Shown: positions 6,787 to 14,421 of the stretch, piece by piece
Position numbering within the stretch: the first letter of the stretch is position 1
How the letters are laid out: every line of letters starts with the position of its first letter
Source: Aquificota bacterium
Lineage (GTDB): Bacteria; Thermosulfidibacterota; Thermosulfidibacteria; Thermosulfidibacterales; Thermosulfidibacteraceae
Length of the DNA: 19,091 nucleotides
NCBI GenBank assembly: GCA_015494645.1
Contig: WGAU01000161.1
Coordinates: 1-19,091, forward strand
Direction of reading: 5' to 3'
The notes under the pieces: generated by a model
Database searches by the model: none
Told to the model about the DNA's origin: nothing
Seen by the model: only the letters and a program-made list of their open reading frames with translations
Translations under genes and position numbers: made by a program

Positions 6787-6808
6787 ATAATTTTTCAGAA
6801 GGTTAAGT

Positions 6809-7216
6809 CTAAATCAACCTGCACTTGTAACCGTAAACGTGGATACCAGCCTCGCCTTCGGAGAAGATCTTTCTGAAGACAAGCTCCACAGGAGCACCAA
6901 TCTTGATGATTTCATCGTAATTTTCCACATAAGGCGGAAGATCAGTTACTTGACACATAATCCTTGTGCCATCTTCAAGCTCCACAATGGCAAGCACTAT
7001 GGGCTTCTGAAGCTTGAAGTCAACCGGAGGCGTCCTTACTACGGTATAAGTGAGGATTTTACCCGTTGTAGGAAGCCTGTAATCCTCAAATTCCTGGCTC
7101 CCGCAGTTTGGGCAAACAAGCCTCGGCGGAAAGTTGACCCTGCCACACTTTTTGCACTTATTGGCCTCAAGCCTGTATCTCTGAGGTATTTCCTTATAAA
7201 CCCTTGGCGTAAGCAT
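6809..7216 (-). CDS. DUF35 zinc-ribbon/OB-fold protein, scaffold of a thiolase-HMG-CoA synthase complex
   Basis: A 135-residue protein with an N-terminal rubredoxin-like zinc ribbon (Cys21, Cys24, Cys35, Cys38; CKKCG and CPNCG) followed by an OB-fold (GKILTYTVV to the end), the DUF35 architecture. In archaea a DUF35 protein bridges acetoacetyl-CoA thiolase and HMG-CoA synthase and supplies a shared CoA channel that lets the unfavourable thiolase step be pulled by the synthase. Here it is adjacent to exactly those two enzymes: its ATG overlaps the thiolase stop as TAATG. It is therefore most likely the third subunit. It is the last gene before a strong terminator. DUF35 proteins also accompany other thiolases, so the partner assignment rests on context. 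Confidence 0.92.
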   Translation of the reverse strand: MLTPRVYKEIPQRYRLEANKCKKCGRVNFPPRLVCPNCGSQEFEDYRLPTTGKILTYTVVRTPPVDFKLQKPIVLAIVELEDGTRIMCQVTDLPPYVENYDEIIKIGAPVELVFRKIFSEGEAGIHVYGYKCRLI

Positions 7217-8376
7217 TAGAGCACCTCCAAAATATGGACTGTTGAGCTAGCACCGGAACCGCCCATGTTTTGGGCAAGGCCCCTCTTGGCATTCTTAACC
7301 TGACGGTCACCGGCCGTACCTCTAAGTTGCTCCACAAGCTCGCAGATCTGGGCAACCCCTGTAGCTCCAACAGGATGACCTTTGGCCTTCAAACCGCCGC
7401 TGGTATTTACAGGTATTTCTCCGTCCAGTGCGGTCTTTCCAGCCTCAACTGCCTCAGCTCCCTTACCAGGCTCAAAGAAGCCAAGAGCCTCCGTAACGCA
7501 GATTTCCGCTATGGTGAAGCAGTCGTGCACTTCGGCAAAGTCAATGTCCTTGGGAGTTACTCCTGCCATCTTGTAAGCTCTCTCTGCAGCTTTGGCAACA
7601 ACATCAAGATACGTGATATCATCTCTCTGTGCCAAAGCAATGGTGCTTGTGGCCGCTCCAGAACCAGCAACCTTTATGATTGTGTCGGTGTATTTCTTAG
7701 CAAGCTCAACAGGACAGAGAATTACTGCAGCAGCCCCGTCGGTAACAGGAGAACAGTCAAAAAGCCTCAAAGGATCGGCAACAAGGGTGGAGTTAACAAC
7801 TGTGTCAACGGTGATTTTTATAGGGAACTGGGCATTGGGATTTTTGGATCCGTTTTCGTGGTTCTTAACCGCCACGAGGGCAAGCTGCTTCCTAAACCTG
7901 TCAAAGGGGATGTTGTACTTTTCTTTGTAAGCGTTAGCTATCATTGCGTAAAGCCCAGGGAAAGTTATACCAAGGAAGGACTCGTATTCGGCATCTGCTG
8001 CAGCAGCAAGACATGCGGTGGAGTCGGCACCTGTGTGCATCTTCTCCACGCCACCCACCAACACAATATCGCTCATGCCAGAGGCAACCTCTATGAATCC
8101 AAGCCTGAAAGCAAGACCACCGGAAGCACAGGCAGACTCAACCCTATAGGCAGGAACATGCTTTTGTCCGAGATAGTCTGCCATAAGAGCCCCCAAGTGC
8201 TCCTGCTGGGCGAATAAACCACTGGTCATGCAACCCACATACATGGAATCTATGTGGTCAACCCCGGCGTCCTTGATGGCCTTAAGAGCCGCTTCAACGA
8301 AAAGCTCACGAAGGCTTTTATTCCAAAGCTCTCCAAACTTTGTCATTCCTATTCCGATCACAGCAACATCTCTCAT
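7216..8376 (-). CDS. Acetoacetyl-CoA thiolase, archaeal/SCP2-like type
   Basis: A 386-residue thiolase. The nucleophilic Cys83 lies in ESACASGG, HDCFTIAE holds the His of the SCP2/archaeal HDxF motif, and GGLKAKGHPVGATG holds the second His. The C-terminal CxGGG of classical thiolases is replaced by NMGGSG, which is normal for this subtype. It would condense two acetyl-CoA to acetoacetyl-CoA or cleave it. Placement 12 bp after HMG-CoA synthase and overlapping DUF35 mirrors the archaeal mevalonate-pathway gene order, so a channelling complex is likely. AGGAGGTG-type ribosome site precedes the ATG. Specificity for a longer 3-ketoacyl-CoA cannot be excluded from sequence alone. Confidence 0.9.
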   Translation of the reverse strand: MRDVAVIGIGMTKFGELWNKSLRELFVEAALKAIKDAGVDHIDSMYVGCMTSGLFAQQEHLGALMADYLGQKHVPAYRVESACASGGLAFRLGFIEVASGMSDIVLVGGVEKMHTGADSTACLAAAADAEYESFLGITFPGLYAMIANAYKEKYNIPFDRFRKQLALVAVKNHENGSKNPNAQFPIKITVDTVVNSTLVADPLRLFDCSPVTDGAAAVILCPVELAKKYTDTIIKVAGSGAATSTIALAQRDDITYLDVVAKAAERAYKMAGVTPKDIDFAEVHDCFTIAEICVTEALGFFEPGKGAEAVEAGKTALDGEIPVNTSGGLKAKGHPVGATGVAQICELVEQLRGTAGDRQVKNAKRGLAQNMGGSGASSTVHILEVL

Positions 8377-8388
8377 GTCAACACCTCC

Positions 8389-9444
8389 TTAAAGCTCGGG
8401 CCTGAGAATAATTTTGCCACGGAACTTGGCATAAAGCCCGTAATCAAGATAAATCTTGTTATTCTTCAACATATCCCAGAACTTTGGAGCTTTGTCCCTT
8501 ACCTCCTCAATTCTCTCAGTCACCTTGAAGATAAACCCGTCGGATCCAGCACCGGAACCAAAGGAAACCATAAGGATAAGATCGCCCGGCTTGGCTATAT
8601 CAAGGGTTGCAGAAAGGCCTGTGGGAGAAGAACCAGAATAGGTGTTGCCCTGCCAGGGTACAATCCATCCGGGCTCAAGCTGTTCTTTCTTGAATCCGAG
8701 GATCTTTCCAGCCCTCAAGGGGAACTTTCCGTTTGGCATGTGGAAAATGGCGTAGGCAAAGTCCTCCGCCTTTAAACCAGACATATCCATCAAAGCCCTC
8801 GCACAAGAAAGAACATGCCTGAAATAAGCAGGTTCACCTGTGAAACGACCGGCGTGTTGGGGATAGAACTCATGCTCTCTTCTCCAGAAGTCAGGGGTAT
8901 CCGTGGTAAAGGAGTAGGTGTAAAGAACCTCAGCCACTATGTTTTCAGTCCCAAATATGAAAGCAGATCCACCTGCCGCAGCAGAGTACTCAAGGGCATC
9001 CCCGGGGGCACCCTGAGAGGTGTCCGCTCCAATACCCATGGCGTATTTCATGTTGCCCGCTTTAACATGAGAGTAAGCCACAAACATAGCTTCAGAACCA
9101 GCCTTACAGGCGAACTCAAAGTCGGCTATGTGCACATCAGGGGTAATCCCCAAAGCCTCTGCAACTACTGTTCCAGAAGGCTTAACTGCGTAAGGATGGG
9201 ACTCTGATCCAATGTAAAGGGCACCTATCTCCTTTGGATCAATCCCAGCCCTCTGAAGAGCGTATTTAGCTGCCATGTAGGAAATGGTGATGGTATCCTC
9301 ATCCATTCCGGGAACGGTCTTTTCGTAAAGGAGCAATCCGTTTTTGATGCTCTCTGCATTATCGCCCCACTGTTTGGCTATCTCTTCCACTTTGATACGG
9401 TACCGGGGCACATAGCTCCCGTAACCTACAATACCAACTGCCAT
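8389..9444 (-). CDS. Hydroxymethylglutaryl-CoA synthase, archaeal type
   Basis: A 351-residue thiolase-fold enzyme that condenses acetoacetyl-CoA and acetyl-CoA to HMG-CoA. The catalytic triad is visible: Glu81 in SESHPYAVKPSG, Cys113 in EFACKAGSEA and His235 in IFHMPNGKFP. The N-terminal GIVGYGSYVPRYRI is the signature of the archaeal HMG-CoA synthases rather than the Gram-positive MvaS or eukaryotic type. A strong AGGAGG site precedes the ATG. It heads the last three genes of the cluster and has a promoter-like sequence with a palindrome in front. No HMG-CoA reductase or HMG-CoA lyase lies in the window. With the neighbouring carboxylase and AUH-like hydratase it probably joins acetyl-CoA metabolism to 3-methylglutaconyl-CoA. 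The archaeal origin suggests old lateral transfer (inference). Confidence 0.9.
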   Translation of the reverse strand: MAVGIVGYGSYVPRYRIKVEEIAKQWGDNAESIKNGLLLYEKTVPGMDEDTITISYMAAKYALQRAGIDPKEIGALYIGSESHPYAVKPSGTVVAEALGITPDVHIADFEFACKAGSEAMFVAYSHVKAGNMKYAMGIGADTSQGAPGDALEYSAAAGGSAFIFGTENIVAEVLYTYSFTTDTPDFWRREHEFYPQHAGRFTGEPAYFRHVLSCARALMDMSGLKAEDFAYAIFHMPNGKFPLRAGKILGFKKEQLEPGWIVPWQGNTYSGSSPTGLSATLDIAKPGDLILMVSFGSGAGSDGFIFKVTERIEEVRDKAPKFWDMLKNNKIYLDYGLYAKFRGKIILRPEL

Positions 9445-9474
9445 AGCATACCTCCTAAGGATGGTTTGTAATAG

Positions 9475-9503
9475 TGAGTATCACTTGTTTTAAATATTGT
9501 CAA
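9475..9503 (-). promoter_or_regulatory. Putative internal promoter with palindromic operator before HMG-CoA synthase
   Basis: On the minus strand TTGACA (9503-9498), a perfect -35, is followed after 17 nt by TGaTACTCA, a weak extended -10 (GATACT at 15 nt is an alternative). A 13-bp palindrome AGTGA-GTA-TCACT (plus-strand 9473-9485) covers the -10 region, the position of a repressor operator. It is the only gap over 20 bp inside the gene set, so the last three genes may be regulated separately. Confidence 0.45.
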
Positions 9504-9519
9504 CTCTTTTTCCATAACA

Positions 9520-11067
9520 CTAAACCTGCATAACCCCATGCTTCTTTGGATACCTCAGCTCACCGGGCTTATTCTCATAAAAGGCAAAACGTTTAATGAG
9601 CTCGCTCCTCAGCTCCCAAGCAGGCACCATGTCGTCAATCACAAGGTCGTTGGCAAGTTTATAGATGTCTACCTGCTCCCTGTACTCGTCCTGCTTCTCC
9701 TTCACAAACTTGAATCTCTCTTTGGGGTCCTGTATAGCCTGTATTTCATTGTAAAACACAGCGTTAACAGCAGCCTCAGGCCCCATGACCGCTACCAATG
9801 CCGTAGGCAAAGCGATGCACGCATCAGGTTCGTGAGATGGGCCGCACATGGCGTATAGTCCTGCACCATAGGCTTTTCTAACCACCACAGAAATCTTGGG
9901 TACCGTGGCTTCAGAAACAGCATAGAGCATCTTGCAACCGTGGCGAAGTATTCCCTCTCTCTCCACAGCACTTCCGATCATGAATCCGGGCACATCCATC
10001 AAAAAGAGAATGGGAATATTAAAAGCATCGCACAACCTTATGAACCTGCAAGCCTTATCCGCAGAATCTACAAAGAGAACTCCACCTTTCACTTTGGGCT
10101 GATTGGCTATTATGCCCACAGGCTTTCCGTTTATTCTGGCAAAACCTGTAATGATCTCCTTCGCCCACAACGCTTTCATCTCAAACCAGGAACCTGCATC
10201 AATGATGCGCCAGATGACCTCATACATGTCAAAGGGGACGTTTTGGTTCTCGGGAATGATCTTTTCAAGCTCTGCAGGATCCTTTTCGGGCTCCTTAGGC
10301 TCCGCAACCGGCGGCTTCTCAAAGCAGTGCTGGGGGAAATAAGACAGATAGTCCTTTATCTTCTGGATACCTTCCTCTTCACTGGTAACAAATACATCTC
10401 CGACACCAGAAACCTCACAGTGCAAACGGGCACCGCCCATCTCCTCAATGGTCACCTTTTCACCTATGGTCACCTCAGCCATTCTCGGAGATCCAAGATA
10501 CATGGCACCGAACTTGTCCACACAGATGATCACATCGCAGAAGGTTGGTATGTATGCCCCACCCGCTGCCGAAGGACCGGAAAGCAGACAAATCTGGGGT
10601 ACCATACCGGACATAAGCGCCTGAAGATGGAAGATCCTCCCAGCATGTCTCCTACCAGGGAAGCAGTATATCTGATCGGTGATCCTCAAGCCTGCCGAGT
10701 CCACAAGGTAGATCATAGGAATTCTCAGGCGCATGGCGGTTTCCTGTATGCGTATGATCTTCTCCACAGTTCTGGGTCCCCAAGAACCCGCCTTTACGGA
10801 AAAGTCGTTGGCCATCACGCAAACATCTCTGCCGTTTATCTTGCCCAGAACCGTAACCACACCGTCCGCAGGCAACTCCTCCGCCAGACAGTTGGCAAGT
10901 ATACCATCCTCCACTATAGGCTCAGGATCCAACAGAAGCTGGAGCCTCTCACGGCAAAGAAGCTTTCCCTGTTCCTTTATACGCTTCTTGTGGCGTTCAG
11001 GACCCATCTGCTTTATTTTCTCTTTTAGCTCCCAAAGGATCTGTCCTTTTGTCTTTTTCTCACTCAT
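9520..11067 (-). CDS. Acyl-CoA carboxylase carboxyltransferase subunit (3-methylcrotonyl-CoA carboxylase-like)
   Basis: A 515-residue carboxyltransferase with fused N and C crotonase-like halves, the beta subunit of propionyl-, methylcrotonyl- or acetyl-CoA carboxylases. The N half carries the oxyanion-hole motif GPSAAGGAY; the C half carries DVPGFMIG and RKAYGAGLYAMCGP, the second oxyanion motif. It moves CO2 between carboxybiotin on the small carrier protein and an acyl-CoA. Gene context (AUH-like hydratase directly upstream, HMG-CoA synthase downstream) favours 3-methylcrotonyl-CoA. Sequence alone would equally allow propionyl-CoA, and the second motif differs from the GNYxMCGR of classical methylcrotonyl-CoA carboxylases. 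AGGAGG lies before the ATG. No membrane beta subunit of a Na+-pumping decarboxylase is nearby. Confidence 0.9.
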   Translation of the reverse strand: MSEKKTKGQILWELKEKIKQMGPERHKKRIKEQGKLLCRERLQLLLDPEPIVEDGILANCLAEELPADGVVTVLGKINGRDVCVMANDFSVKAGSWGPRTVEKIIRIQETAMRLRIPMIYLVDSAGLRITDQIYCFPGRRHAGRIFHLQALMSGMVPQICLLSGPSAAGGAYIPTFCDVIICVDKFGAMYLGSPRMAEVTIGEKVTIEEMGGARLHCEVSGVGDVFVTSEEEGIQKIKDYLSYFPQHCFEKPPVAEPKEPEKDPAELEKIIPENQNVPFDMYEVIWRIIDAGSWFEMKALWAKEIITGFARINGKPVGIIANQPKVKGGVLFVDSADKACRFIRLCDAFNIPILFLMDVPGFMIGSAVEREGILRHGCKMLYAVSEATVPKISVVVRKAYGAGLYAMCGPSHEPDACIALPTALVAVMGPEAAVNAVFYNEIQAIQDPKERFKFVKEKQDEYREQVDIYKLANDLVIDDMVPAWELRSELIKRFAFYENKPGELRYPKKHGVMQV

Positions 11068-11077
11068 GATCTACCTC

Positions 11078-11854
11078 CTACTCACCAATGTAACGGGGTT
11101 TTCTCTTCTCCTTAAAGGCCAGAAGCCCCTCCCGTCTGTCCCTCGTTGGAATGAGGGTATCGTAGGTTTTGGACTCAATCTCAAGACCAGTCTTGATGTC
11201 CACCTCCGATCCTCTGTTTATGGCAAACTTCGCAGCCTCCACTGCAAGGGGACCATTTTGGGCGATCTCGTTGGCTATTTCAAAAGCCCTATCAAGGAGT
11301 TTCTCCTTGAGTACAACCTCATTGACAAGGCCAATCCTGTAGGCTTCCTGTGCGTCAATTCTTCTTGCGGTAAAAATCAGCTCCTTAGCCTTGGCTTTGC
11401 CCACAATTCTGGGAAGCCTCTGAGTTCCTCCAGCACCGGGGATTATGGCAAGGCTGGTCTCTGTCAATCCCATCCTTGCAGTATCCGCGGCGATTCGCAA
11501 ATCACAAGCTAAAGCCATCTCCAGTCCACCACCAAAGGCATAGCCGTTTATGGCGCAAATGGTGGGTTTGGGGATATCCTCAAACATACTGAAGGTATCT
11601 CTTATGGTTTTGATATAGTTCTTCACCTCTATTTCCGTCATCTTCTCGCGCTCTTTCAGATCCGCACCGGCACAAAAAGCTTTGTCTCCAGCTCCTGTAA
11701 CGATGATTACCCTTACTTCTTTGGAAAACCAGCTTTCCTTAAGAGCCTCCTGCAACTCTAAAAGGGTGGGAAGATTTAAGGCATTCATAACCTCTGGTCT
11801 GTTGAGGGTGAGAAGAAGGACAAAGTCCCTCTTCTCTTTAAGAACATAGCCCAT
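11078..11854 (-). CDS. Enoyl-CoA hydratase, AUH/3-methylglutaconyl-CoA hydratase-like
   Basis: A 258-residue crotonase-fold hydratase. CAGADLKER (61-69) and GYAFGGGLEMALACDLR (104-120) form the oxyanion hole. Both catalytic Glu are present: Glu112 and Glu132 (GLTETSLAIIPGAGGTQ). The stretches CAGADLKER, ETxLAIIPGxGGTQRLPR, AKELIF.AR and the C-terminal EGLLAFKEKR.PRY.GE follow what I recall of human AUH, the 3-methylglutaconyl-CoA hydratase of leucine breakdown, more closely than short-chain crotonases. That would give HMG-CoA, the substrate or product of the synthase encoded two genes further. The gene starts 2 bp after the carrier protein stop, with GGAGG inside that gene. A general short-chain enoyl-CoA hydratase role remains possible. 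Confidence 0.88.
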   Translation of the reverse strand: MGYVLKEKRDFVLLLTLNRPEVMNALNLPTLLELQEALKESWFSKEVRVIIVTGAGDKAFCAGADLKEREKMTEIEVKNYIKTIRDTFSMFEDIPKPTICAINGYAFGGGLEMALACDLRIAADTARMGLTETSLAIIPGAGGTQRLPRIVGKAKAKELIFTARRIDAQEAYRIGLVNEVVLKEKLLDRAFEIANEIAQNGPLAVEAAKFAINRGSEVDIKTGLEIESKTYDTLIPTRDRREGLLAFKEKRKPRYIGE

Positions 11855-11856
11855 GG

Positions 11857-12072
11857 CTAATCCTCCAGCACTACAACCACATCCCCCTCGTTTACGAAGT
11901 CTCCAACACCCACCTTCACTTCTTTCACCACTCCACCCTTGTCCGCTTCAAGGGGAATCATCATCTTCATGGACTCAATAATGAAAAGCTCCTGCCCAGG
12001 CTCAACCTTGTCACCAGGATTCACCTTCACCTCGGCAACCACTCCTGCCATGGGGGAAATGATCTCTGCCAT
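11857..12072 (-). CDS. Stand-alone biotinyl carrier protein
   Basis: A 71-residue protein that is only a biotinyl domain. The biotin-accepting Lys36 lies in ESMKMM (canonical EAMKM). SPMAGVV at the start and GDKVEPGQ and VGDFVNEGD mark the two symmetric halves of the barrel. There is no Ala/Pro linker or thumb as in AccB, so it resembles the small carriers of anaerobe acyl-CoA carboxylases and transcarboxylase-type enzymes. It shuttles CO2 from the biotin carboxylase 14 bp upstream to the carboxyltransferase two genes downstream. AGGAGGTAGG precedes the ATG. Because the carrier and biotin carboxylase are separate, the enzyme is a three-part form, without the BT domain of mitochondrial-type alpha subunits. 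Confidence 0.93.
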   Translation of the reverse strand: MAEIISPMAGVVAEVKVNPGDKVEPGQELFIIESMKMMIPLEADKGGVVKEVKVGVGDFVNEGDVVVVLED

Positions 12073-12086
12073 CTCCTACCTCCTTG

Positions 12087-13427
12087 CTATTTTTTCATGT
12101 CTTCTATGAAGCTTGTATAGGTTTTGCCTTCAATGAACAAGGGATGCTGCAAAGCATCAAGATGGAACTTAATATTGGTTTTTATCCCATCAATAACAGT
12201 ATTTTTAAGGGCCTCTATCATCCTCTGCCTCGCCTCCTCCCTGTCCTTACCCCAAGCAATCATCTTGGCGATCATGGGATCGTAGTACGGGGTAATGGTG
12301 CACCCCTCGTAAACACCGTGATCTATCCTGAGCCACTCGTATTCAGGCCAGACAAGCTTTGTAATCTTACCGGGAGAGGGCATGAAGTTCTTGTCGGGAT
12401 CTTCAGCATAGATACGGCACTCTATGGCGTGCCCGTTTATCTTAACGTCCTCCTGCTTGAGGGTAAGCTCCTCTCCCGCTGCGATCTTTATCTGCCACTT
12501 GACCAGATCTATCCCCGTGGTCATCTCCGTAACCGGATGCTCCACCTGAATACGGGTGTTCATCTCAAGGAAATAGAAGTTCAAATCCTTGTCTACAAGA
12601 AACTCCACAGTACCTGCGTTGTCGTAGTTGATGGCCTTGGCTGCTCTCTTTGCGGCTTCTCCCATCCTCTGGCGAAGCTCCTCATTAACAACAGCAGAGG
12701 GAGCCTCTTCAATCACCTTTTGATGGCGCCTTTGAATGGAACACTCACGCTCATTCACATGTATTACATTCCCATGCTGATCTGCCAACACCTGTATCTC
12801 TATGTGCCTGGGCTGCTCAATGTACTTCTCAATGTAAAGGGTGGGATCGCCGAAGTAAGCCTTAGCTCTCATCTGGCACATCTTGAACGCCTGCTCAAGT
12901 TCCGCGTCGTTTCTGGCAATCTGCATACCTATACCGCCACCACCGGCGGATGCCTTCACCATCACAGGGTAACCTATCTCGCCGGCTATCTTCTTTGCCT
13001 CTTCCAAATCGCTTATCCCCTCGGTGGTTCCAGGAACCACAGGAACATTTGCCTTCTGCATGGTCTGCCTTGCCTCTATCTTTGACCCCATTGCCTCAAC
13101 AGCCTCTGCGTTGGGACCGATGAAAACAAGCCCAGCCTCTTTTACCTTCCTAATGAAAGAAGCATTTTCAGCTAAAAAGCCGTATCCCGGATGGATGGCT
13201 TCCGCTCCCGATTCCTTCGCCACCTCAACGATCTTGTCCATGTTCAGATAGCTCTGAGCTGCCTGGGCAGGTCCTATGAGATACGCCTCATCAGCCATTT
13301 TCACATGCAGAGCTTCTTTGTCCGCCTCAGAATAAACTGCGATGGCTTTGATACCCAGCTCCTTACAAGCCCTTATGACCCTGCAAGCTATCTCTCCCCT
13401 GTTAGCAACAAGCACTTTGGAAAACAT
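12087..13427 (-). CDS. accC: Biotin carboxylase subunit of an acyl-CoA carboxylase
   Basis: A 446-residue ATP-grasp enzyme that carboxylates biotin with bicarbonate and ATP. It opens with KVLVANRGEIACRVIRAC and has GYGFLAEN, the ATP loop KASAGGGGIGM, ERECSIQRRHQKVIEEAP and the active-site EMNTRIQVEHPVTE. The loop has Ile where E. coli has Arg (GGGGRGM), a variant I regard as common in anaerobe carboxylases. It lacks a fused biotin domain, which is supplied by the next gene. AAGGAGG precedes the ATG. The symbol is by family. It may also serve acetyl-CoA carboxylase for fatty acids, since biotin carboxylases can be shared, but its operon suggests a dedicated carboxylase. Confidence 0.93.
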   Translation of the reverse strand: MFSKVLVANRGEIACRVIRACKELGIKAIAVYSEADKEALHVKMADEAYLIGPAQAAQSYLNMDKIVEVAKESGAEAIHPGYGFLAENASFIRKVKEAGLVFIGPNAEAVEAMGSKIEARQTMQKANVPVVPGTTEGISDLEEAKKIAGEIGYPVMVKASAGGGGIGMQIARNDAELEQAFKMCQMRAKAYFGDPTLYIEKYIEQPRHIEIQVLADQHGNVIHVNERECSIQRRHQKVIEEAPSAVVNEELRQRMGEAAKRAAKAINYDNAGTVEFLVDKDLNFYFLEMNTRIQVEHPVTEMTTGIDLVKWQIKIAAGEELTLKQEDVKINGHAIECRIYAEDPDKNFMPSPGKITKLVWPEYEWLRIDHGVYEGCTITPYYDPMIAKMIAWGKDREEARQRMIEALKNTVIDGIKTNIKFHLDALQHPLFIEGKTYTSFIEDMKK

Positions 13428-13441
13428 CCCTTACCTCCTTC

Positions 13442-14263
13442 TCATTCTTCTATGCCTAAGAAACGCTTGGGGTTGTTGCTGAGCAGATTTTCAAGCACAT
13501 GAGGCTTCAACGGAAGCTTTTTAAGCTCATCAATGATACGCTTCCTCGAAAGCAGGGGAAAGTCCGAACCAAACAGAACCTTATCCTTAAGGGGACCGTT
13601 CATGTATTTTATGAGAACTTCGGGATAATGCTTGGGAGCCCACCCTGCCACATTGAGATAAACATTCTCATGCCTCAACGCCAAAGCTATAGCCTCTTCC
13701 ACCCACGGCCATCCAAAATGGGCGGCTACTATCTTAAGACGGGGAAAATCCACAGCTACATCGTCCAGATCTATAGGATGGCAGTATTTAAGCCTTGTTC
13801 CTGCGTGAAATTGATTACCAGTGTGGAAAAGCACTGGAATCCCAAGATCTTGGGCAAGCTCATATATAGGATAAAACAAAGGATCGTTGGTGCGAAGCTC
13901 GTTAAGATGGGGAATAAACTTAAGACCCTTCATCCCCAACTCTTTCACCGCATACTCAAGCTCTTCAAGGGCAAGCTTCCCTTTTCTCGGATCAACTCCA
14001 GCAAAACCTATGAGCCTGTCGGGATATTTTTTAATAGCCTCTGCCACAAGCTCATTGGGAGTTTTAAAGCCAAAGGTGGTTTCGGCATCCACCGCAACAA
14101 TAACCGCCTTGTCAACACCAGCCTCATCCATGTCTTTTATGGTGTCCTCTATAGTAGGGGTGAGATGCTCCCCAAACATTTTCTGGTAACTTTCCAACAT
14201 GAAATCGGGAAAGGTTTCCAAAGCTTCTTTAGTCCACAGTTGAGAATGCGTATCTATGATCAT
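13442..14263 (-). CDS. Amidohydrolase-fold protein (COG2159/ACMSD-like) with an HxQ motif
   Basis: A 273-residue TIM-barrel protein of the amidohydrolase_2 family, which holds metal-dependent hydrolases and decarboxylases. The first metal motif reads IDTHSQLW: His6 is present but the second His of HxH is Gln8. LFHTGN (His147), AAHFGWPW (His182) and FGSDFP (Asp234) match the remaining metal ligands and catalytic Asp. ATG 14263 is chosen over GTG 14266 since GGAGG lies 6 nt before it. It is the first gene of the acyl-CoA carboxylase operon, 14 bp ahead of the biotin carboxylase. Reaction unknown; family members include 2-amino-3-carboxymuconate semialdehyde decarboxylase and resorcylate decarboxylases, so a decarboxylase or hydrolase linked to the CoA pathway is only a guess. 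Confidence 0.85.
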   Translation of the reverse strand: MIIDTHSQLWTKEALETFPDFMLESYQKMFGEHLTPTIEDTIKDMDEAGVDKAVIVAVDAETTFGFKTPNELVAEAIKKYPDRLIGFAGVDPRKGKLALEELEYAVKELGMKGLKFIPHLNELRTNDPLFYPIYELAQDLGIPVLFHTGNQFHAGTRLKYCHPIDLDDVAVDFPRLKIVAAHFGWPWVEEAIALALRHENVYLNVAGWAPKHYPEVLIKYMNGPLKDKVLFGSDFPLLSRKRIIDELKKLPLKPHVLENLLSNNPKRFLGIEE

Positions 14264-14320
14264 CACAGGCCTCCAATTAAGTATCGCTTAATATCTTTTG
14301 TTAAGGTTTAGCAAGAGGAA

Positions 14321-14341
14321 AAGACAAAATCAAGTTGTCTT
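14321..14341. promoter_or_regulatory. Inverted repeat upstream of the amidohydrolase-carboxylase operon
   Basis: AAGACAA (14321-14327) and TTGTCTT (14335-14341) are perfect 7-bp arms with a 7-nt spacer, 58 bp before the operon start. On the minus strand TATAAG, a near-consensus -10, overlaps its leading edge, so a repressor here would cover the start point. No good -35 is found at the matching distance. Two direct TTTGCA copies 11 bp apart (14403-14408, 14414-14419) lie further upstream. The rest of 14264-14430 shows nothing else I can name. Confidence 0.4.
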
Positions 14342-14421
14342 ATAAAGATATTTCAGTTGTGGGTAGGAAAAACACAGTTCATTACCACTAAAACAAACAT
14401 GGTTTGCATATAGTTTGCAGG

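Noticed and set aside
9940..11028. Long plus-strand open frame opposite the carboxyltransferase
   Set aside because: It mirrors a well-supported minus-strand gene, has no ribosome site and its translation is low-complexity and resembles no family.
12084..13085. Long plus-strand open frame opposite the biotin carboxylase
   Set aside because: Antisense shadow of a strongly conserved gene, with no ribosome site or recognisable motif.
11857..13427. Frameshift-split single alpha subunit (biotin carboxylase plus carrier)
   Set aside because: Each gene has its own stop, ribosome site and complete domain, and the linking BT domain is absent, so these are genuine separate subunits.
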